From Brucella sp. 21LCYQ03 (lineage in GTDB: Bacteria > Pseudomonadota > Alphaproteobacteria > Rhizobiales > Rhizobiaceae): a stretch of 64,000 bases of DNA. Within the stretch, counting starts at the first letter, position 1. Each line of letters starts with the position of its first letter. Below, piece by piece: positions 61,931-64,000 of the stretch. The position numbers and the translations under genes are program-made. The notes beneath the pieces were generated by a model. The model was not told the DNA's origin. It saw nothing but the letters and a program-made list of their open reading frames with translations, and ran no database searches. The stretch spans positions 124,001-188,000 of the forward strand of contig NZ_JAMJWE010000004.1 of the NCBI RefSeq assembly GCF_023554105.1, read 5' to 3'.

Positions 61931-63046
61931 ATGAGCTATAATCAGAAACAGGTCGTTGATGCGCTACGCGCTTTTGAACGCGGTGAAATCGTTGTGGTCA
62001 TGGATGATGATGGACGCGAGAATGAAGGCGATCTGATCGTCGCCGCTGTTCATTGTACGCCGGAAAAGATGGCGTTCATCGTGCGCTATACATCGGGTAT
62101 CGTTTGCACGCCGATGCCGCGCGAGGAGGCGAAGCGCCTCAATCTGGCGCCGATGGTTGCCGAAAACGAATCGGCTCACACGACTGCTTTTACGGTCACG
62201 GTTGATTATCGTCATGGCACCACCACGGGCATCTCTGCTGATGATCGCACGCTCACCGTGCGCAATCTCGCAAACCCGAATGCCGGTGCTTCGGATTTCG
62301 TACGTCCGGGCCATATCTTCCCGCTGATCGCGCGCGAAGGCGGCGTTCTGATGCGCTCCGGTCATACCGAGGCAGCAGTTGATCTTTGCAAGCTTGCAAA
62401 CTTGCCGCCGATTGGCGTGATCTGCGAACTCATCAATGATGATGGCACCGTTATGCGCGGACCTGATGTGACAAGCTTTGCGGAGCAGCATAAGCTGCAT
62501 CGCGTTACGGTTGCTGATCTTATTGCCTATCGTCAGCGCAAGGAAACTTTAGTTAAGCGCATCGGTGATGCTGCCATCAATACCTGCGCAGGTCCGGCCC
62601 ATGCCTATACTTATGAGCTTCCATGGGAGCCGATGCAGCATGTGGCCGTTGTCTTTGGTGACATTCGCGACGGCGAAGAAGTGCCTGTGCGCTTGCATCG
62701 CGAAGATGTGCTGAGCGATGTGTTCGGCAATGGTGGCAGCAATCTCGACGAGATTATGAAACGCATGGGCAATGAAGGCCGTGGCGTCCTGGTTTATCTG
62801 CGTGAAGATTCCGTTGGTGTGCGCTCTGATCATCGCGATGCGCGTGCGCGTGAAGCTTTGCTTGGCGAGCATGAAGCCCATGCGGAAGCTGTGGCGCGTG
62901 AAGAAGAGTGGCGTCAGATCGGCCTTGGTGCGCAAATCCTGAAAGATCTCGGCATTACGTCGATTGTGCTGCTGGCTTCGCGTGAGCGGCACTATGTTGG
63001 TCTTGAAGGTTTCGGCATCAATATCACGCGCACGGAAATTATCTGA
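61931..63046 (+). CDS. ribB: 3,4-dihydroxy-2-butanone 4-phosphate synthase with degenerate GTP cyclohydrolase II domain (RibBX-type)
   Basis: 371 residues. The N-terminal RibB domain (1-200) is intact: MDDDGRENEGDLIVAA, TSGIVCTPM and RSGHTEAAVDLCKLA. The C-terminal half aligns with GTP cyclohydrolase II, but the three zinc cysteines (SECLTGD and CDCGxQ in active enzymes) are replaced by HREDVLSDVFG and SNLDEIM near 255-270. The catalytic RQEGRGIGL is REDSVGVRS. The terminal GAQILKDLGI and VGLEGFGINI remain. This suggests only the DHBP synthase step is active and GTP cyclohydrolase II is encoded elsewhere, as in RibBX-type fusions. Confidence 0.9.
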   Translation: MSYNQKQVVDALRAFERGEIVVVMDDDGRENEGDLIVAAVHCTPEKMAFIVRYTSGIVCTPMPREEAKRLNLAPMVAENESAHTTAFTVTVDYRHGTTTGISADDRTLTVRNLANPNAGASDFVRPGHIFPLIAREGGVLMRSGHTEAAVDLCKLANLPPIGVICELINDDGTVMRGPDVTSFAEQHKLHRVTVADLIAYRQRKETLVKRIGDAAINTCAGPAHAYTYELPWEPMQHVAVVFGDIRDGEEVPVRLHREDVLSDVFGNGGSNLDEIMKRMGNEGRGVLVYLREDSVGVRSDHRDARAREALLGEHEAHAEAVAREEEWRQIGLGAQILKDLGITSIVLLASRERHYVGLEGFGINITRTEII

Positions 63047-63082
63047 CATAGAGTTGTTGGCTAAGGATGCTAGAGGAGCGCA

Positions 63083-64000
63083 ATGACAACACGGCTTTAC
63101 TGGCATCCGACCTACCTTGAGCATATCGTGCCGCCCGGACATCCCGAGCGGCCTGACCGTATTCGTGCGTTGATGAGCGAGCTGGACGGGCCGGATTTTT
63201 ACCGTCTCGACCGTGTGGAAGCGCAAATGGCATCCGAAGATGCCATTCTGCTCGCGCATCCCGAAAGCTATGTCGATGAAATTCGTCGGCAGATTCCTGA
63301 TCCGGTTGATGATGAGGAAGCGCCGCAGCCAATCAACAAGCTCGGTGTCGATACTTATGTAAGTCCCAAAAGCTGGGAGGCGGCGCTTCTGGCAATTGGT
63401 GCCGCAACTAACGCAGTCGATGACGTGTTTTCAGGGCAGGCCGATAATGTCTTTGTCGCCTCGCGTCCGCCCGGTCATCATGCTGAGCTTGCAACTGCCA
63501 TGGGCTTTTGCCTGTTTAACAACGTGGCGATCGCCGCACGTTATGCTCAGCGCAATCATGGTGCGGAGCGCATTGCGATTGTTGACTGGGACGTGCATCA
63601 CGGCAACGGAACGCAGGATATTTTCAAAGACGATGCGAGCGTTTTGTTCTGCTCGACGCATCAGTTTCCGCTCTTTCCCGGCACAGGCCGCAAAGATGAA
63701 GTGGGCGTTGGCAATATCGTCAATGCGCCGCTTTCGCCCAATACCGGCAGTCGCGAATTTCGCGAGGCATTTAATAGTCGTGTATTGCCCGCTTTGGACA
63801 ACTTCCGGCCAGATTTGATCCTTATTTCAGCTGGCTTCGACGCGCATTTTCGCGATCCTCTTTCCGAGATTAATCTTGATGAAGCGGATTTCGATTGGGC
63901 GACCGGCAAGCTCATGGAGCGTGCAGAACGCTTCTGCAATCACCGGCTGGTGAGTGTGCTTGAAGGTGGATATGATCTTGAGGGCTTGTCGCAGTCCGCG
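63083..64000 (+). CDS. Histone deacetylase-family protein, 3' part missing
   Basis: 306 codons are visible before the right edge; no stop yet. From ATG 63083 (AGAGGAG ahead). HDAC/acetoin-utilisation fold with the zinc-site signature IVDWDVHHGNGTQDIF, the earlier RPPGHHAE (charge-relay histidines), STHQFPLFPGTG and SAGFDAHFRDPL, and the end GGYDLEGL. Class II-type. Bacterial members include acetylpolyamine amidohydrolases and AcuC-like deacetylases; the substrate is not known. It follows ribB by 36 bases. Confidence 0.93.
   Translation, partial: MTTRLYWHPTYLEHIVPPGHPERPDRIRALMSELDGPDFYRLDRVEAQMASEDAILLAHPESYVDEIRRQIPDPVDDEEAPQPINKLGVDTYVSPKSWEAALLAIGAATNAVDDVFSGQADNVFVASRPPGHHAELATAMGFCLFNNVAIAARYAQRNHGAERIAIVDWDVHHGNGTQDIFKDDASVLFCSTHQFPLFPGTGRKDEVGVGNIVNAPLSPNTGSREFREAFNSRVLPALDNFRPDLILISAGFDAHFRDPLSEINLDEADFDWATGKLMERAERFCNHRLVSVLEGGYDLEGLSQSA

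Overview
This window is chromosomal DNA from an alphaproteobacterium of the Brucella/Ochrobactrum group (Rhizobiales). Three things point there: the gene order ccoGPQON - irr - two-component pair - bacA; an F0 ATP synthase operon (atpI-B-E-b'-b) split from F1; and short intergenic palindromes of the kind common in this order. Genus and placement come from gene content and order, not from a database search. The window is almost entirely core genome: no rRNA, tRNA, IS, prophage or CRISPR array was seen.

Layout. 1-5.4 kb (minus strand): cbb3 oxidase operon ccoNOQP-ccoG-ccoH behind a perfect FixK/FNR box. 5.4-8.0 kb: irr behind a Mur/Fur-like palindrome, then a PmrAB/QseBC-like regulator and kinase with a CTTAAG-N5-CTTAAG box. 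8.2-15 kb (plus): L,D-transpeptidase, DsbA-like oxidoreductase, ada, an Spx/ArsC-like protein, a FUSC protein, an MFS carrier and bacA. 15-22.8 kb: polysaccharide deacetylase, YfgM-like TPR protein, der, an SDR, a YegD-like Hsp70, a second L,D-transpeptidase and a SleB hydrolase. 23-26 kb: the F0 operon, with several intercistronic RNA hairpins. 26-35 kb: mixed housekeeping genes (rnhB, a PA0069-type radical SAM gene, ispE, an S49 peptidase, nhaA, a methyltransferase) and a tandem pair of 75-residue secreted proteins. 35-44 kb (plus): polyprenyl synthase, TPR protein, glyQS, Sua5/TsaC and an FAD oxidase.

44-49 kb is the most unusual part. A DUF6101 gene is followed by a candidate structured sRNA with its own terminator, then by an AT-rich secreted metallophosphoesterase whose Shine-Dalgarno lies in a hairpin. 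A beta-oxidation pair behind a LiuR-like operator follows. 49-64 kb: cold-shock gene, diguanylate cyclase, purD, ubiA, pdxH, a lipoprotein, a DnaJ-like protein, fabI, a phosphatase, a ClC channel, an Xre/RES toxin-antitoxin pair, aroC, a RibBA-type gene whose GTP cyclohydrolase half looks inactive, and a truncated histone-deacetylase-family gene.

The main themes are low-oxygen respiration tied to iron/manganese control (cco, irr), envelope remodelling (two L,D-transpeptidases, SleB, deacetylase, BacA) and energy generation (F0). Seven copies of a roughly 45-bp palindrome, all in one orientation, sit between genes. All predictions are from reading the sequence; nothing was searched or folded by program.
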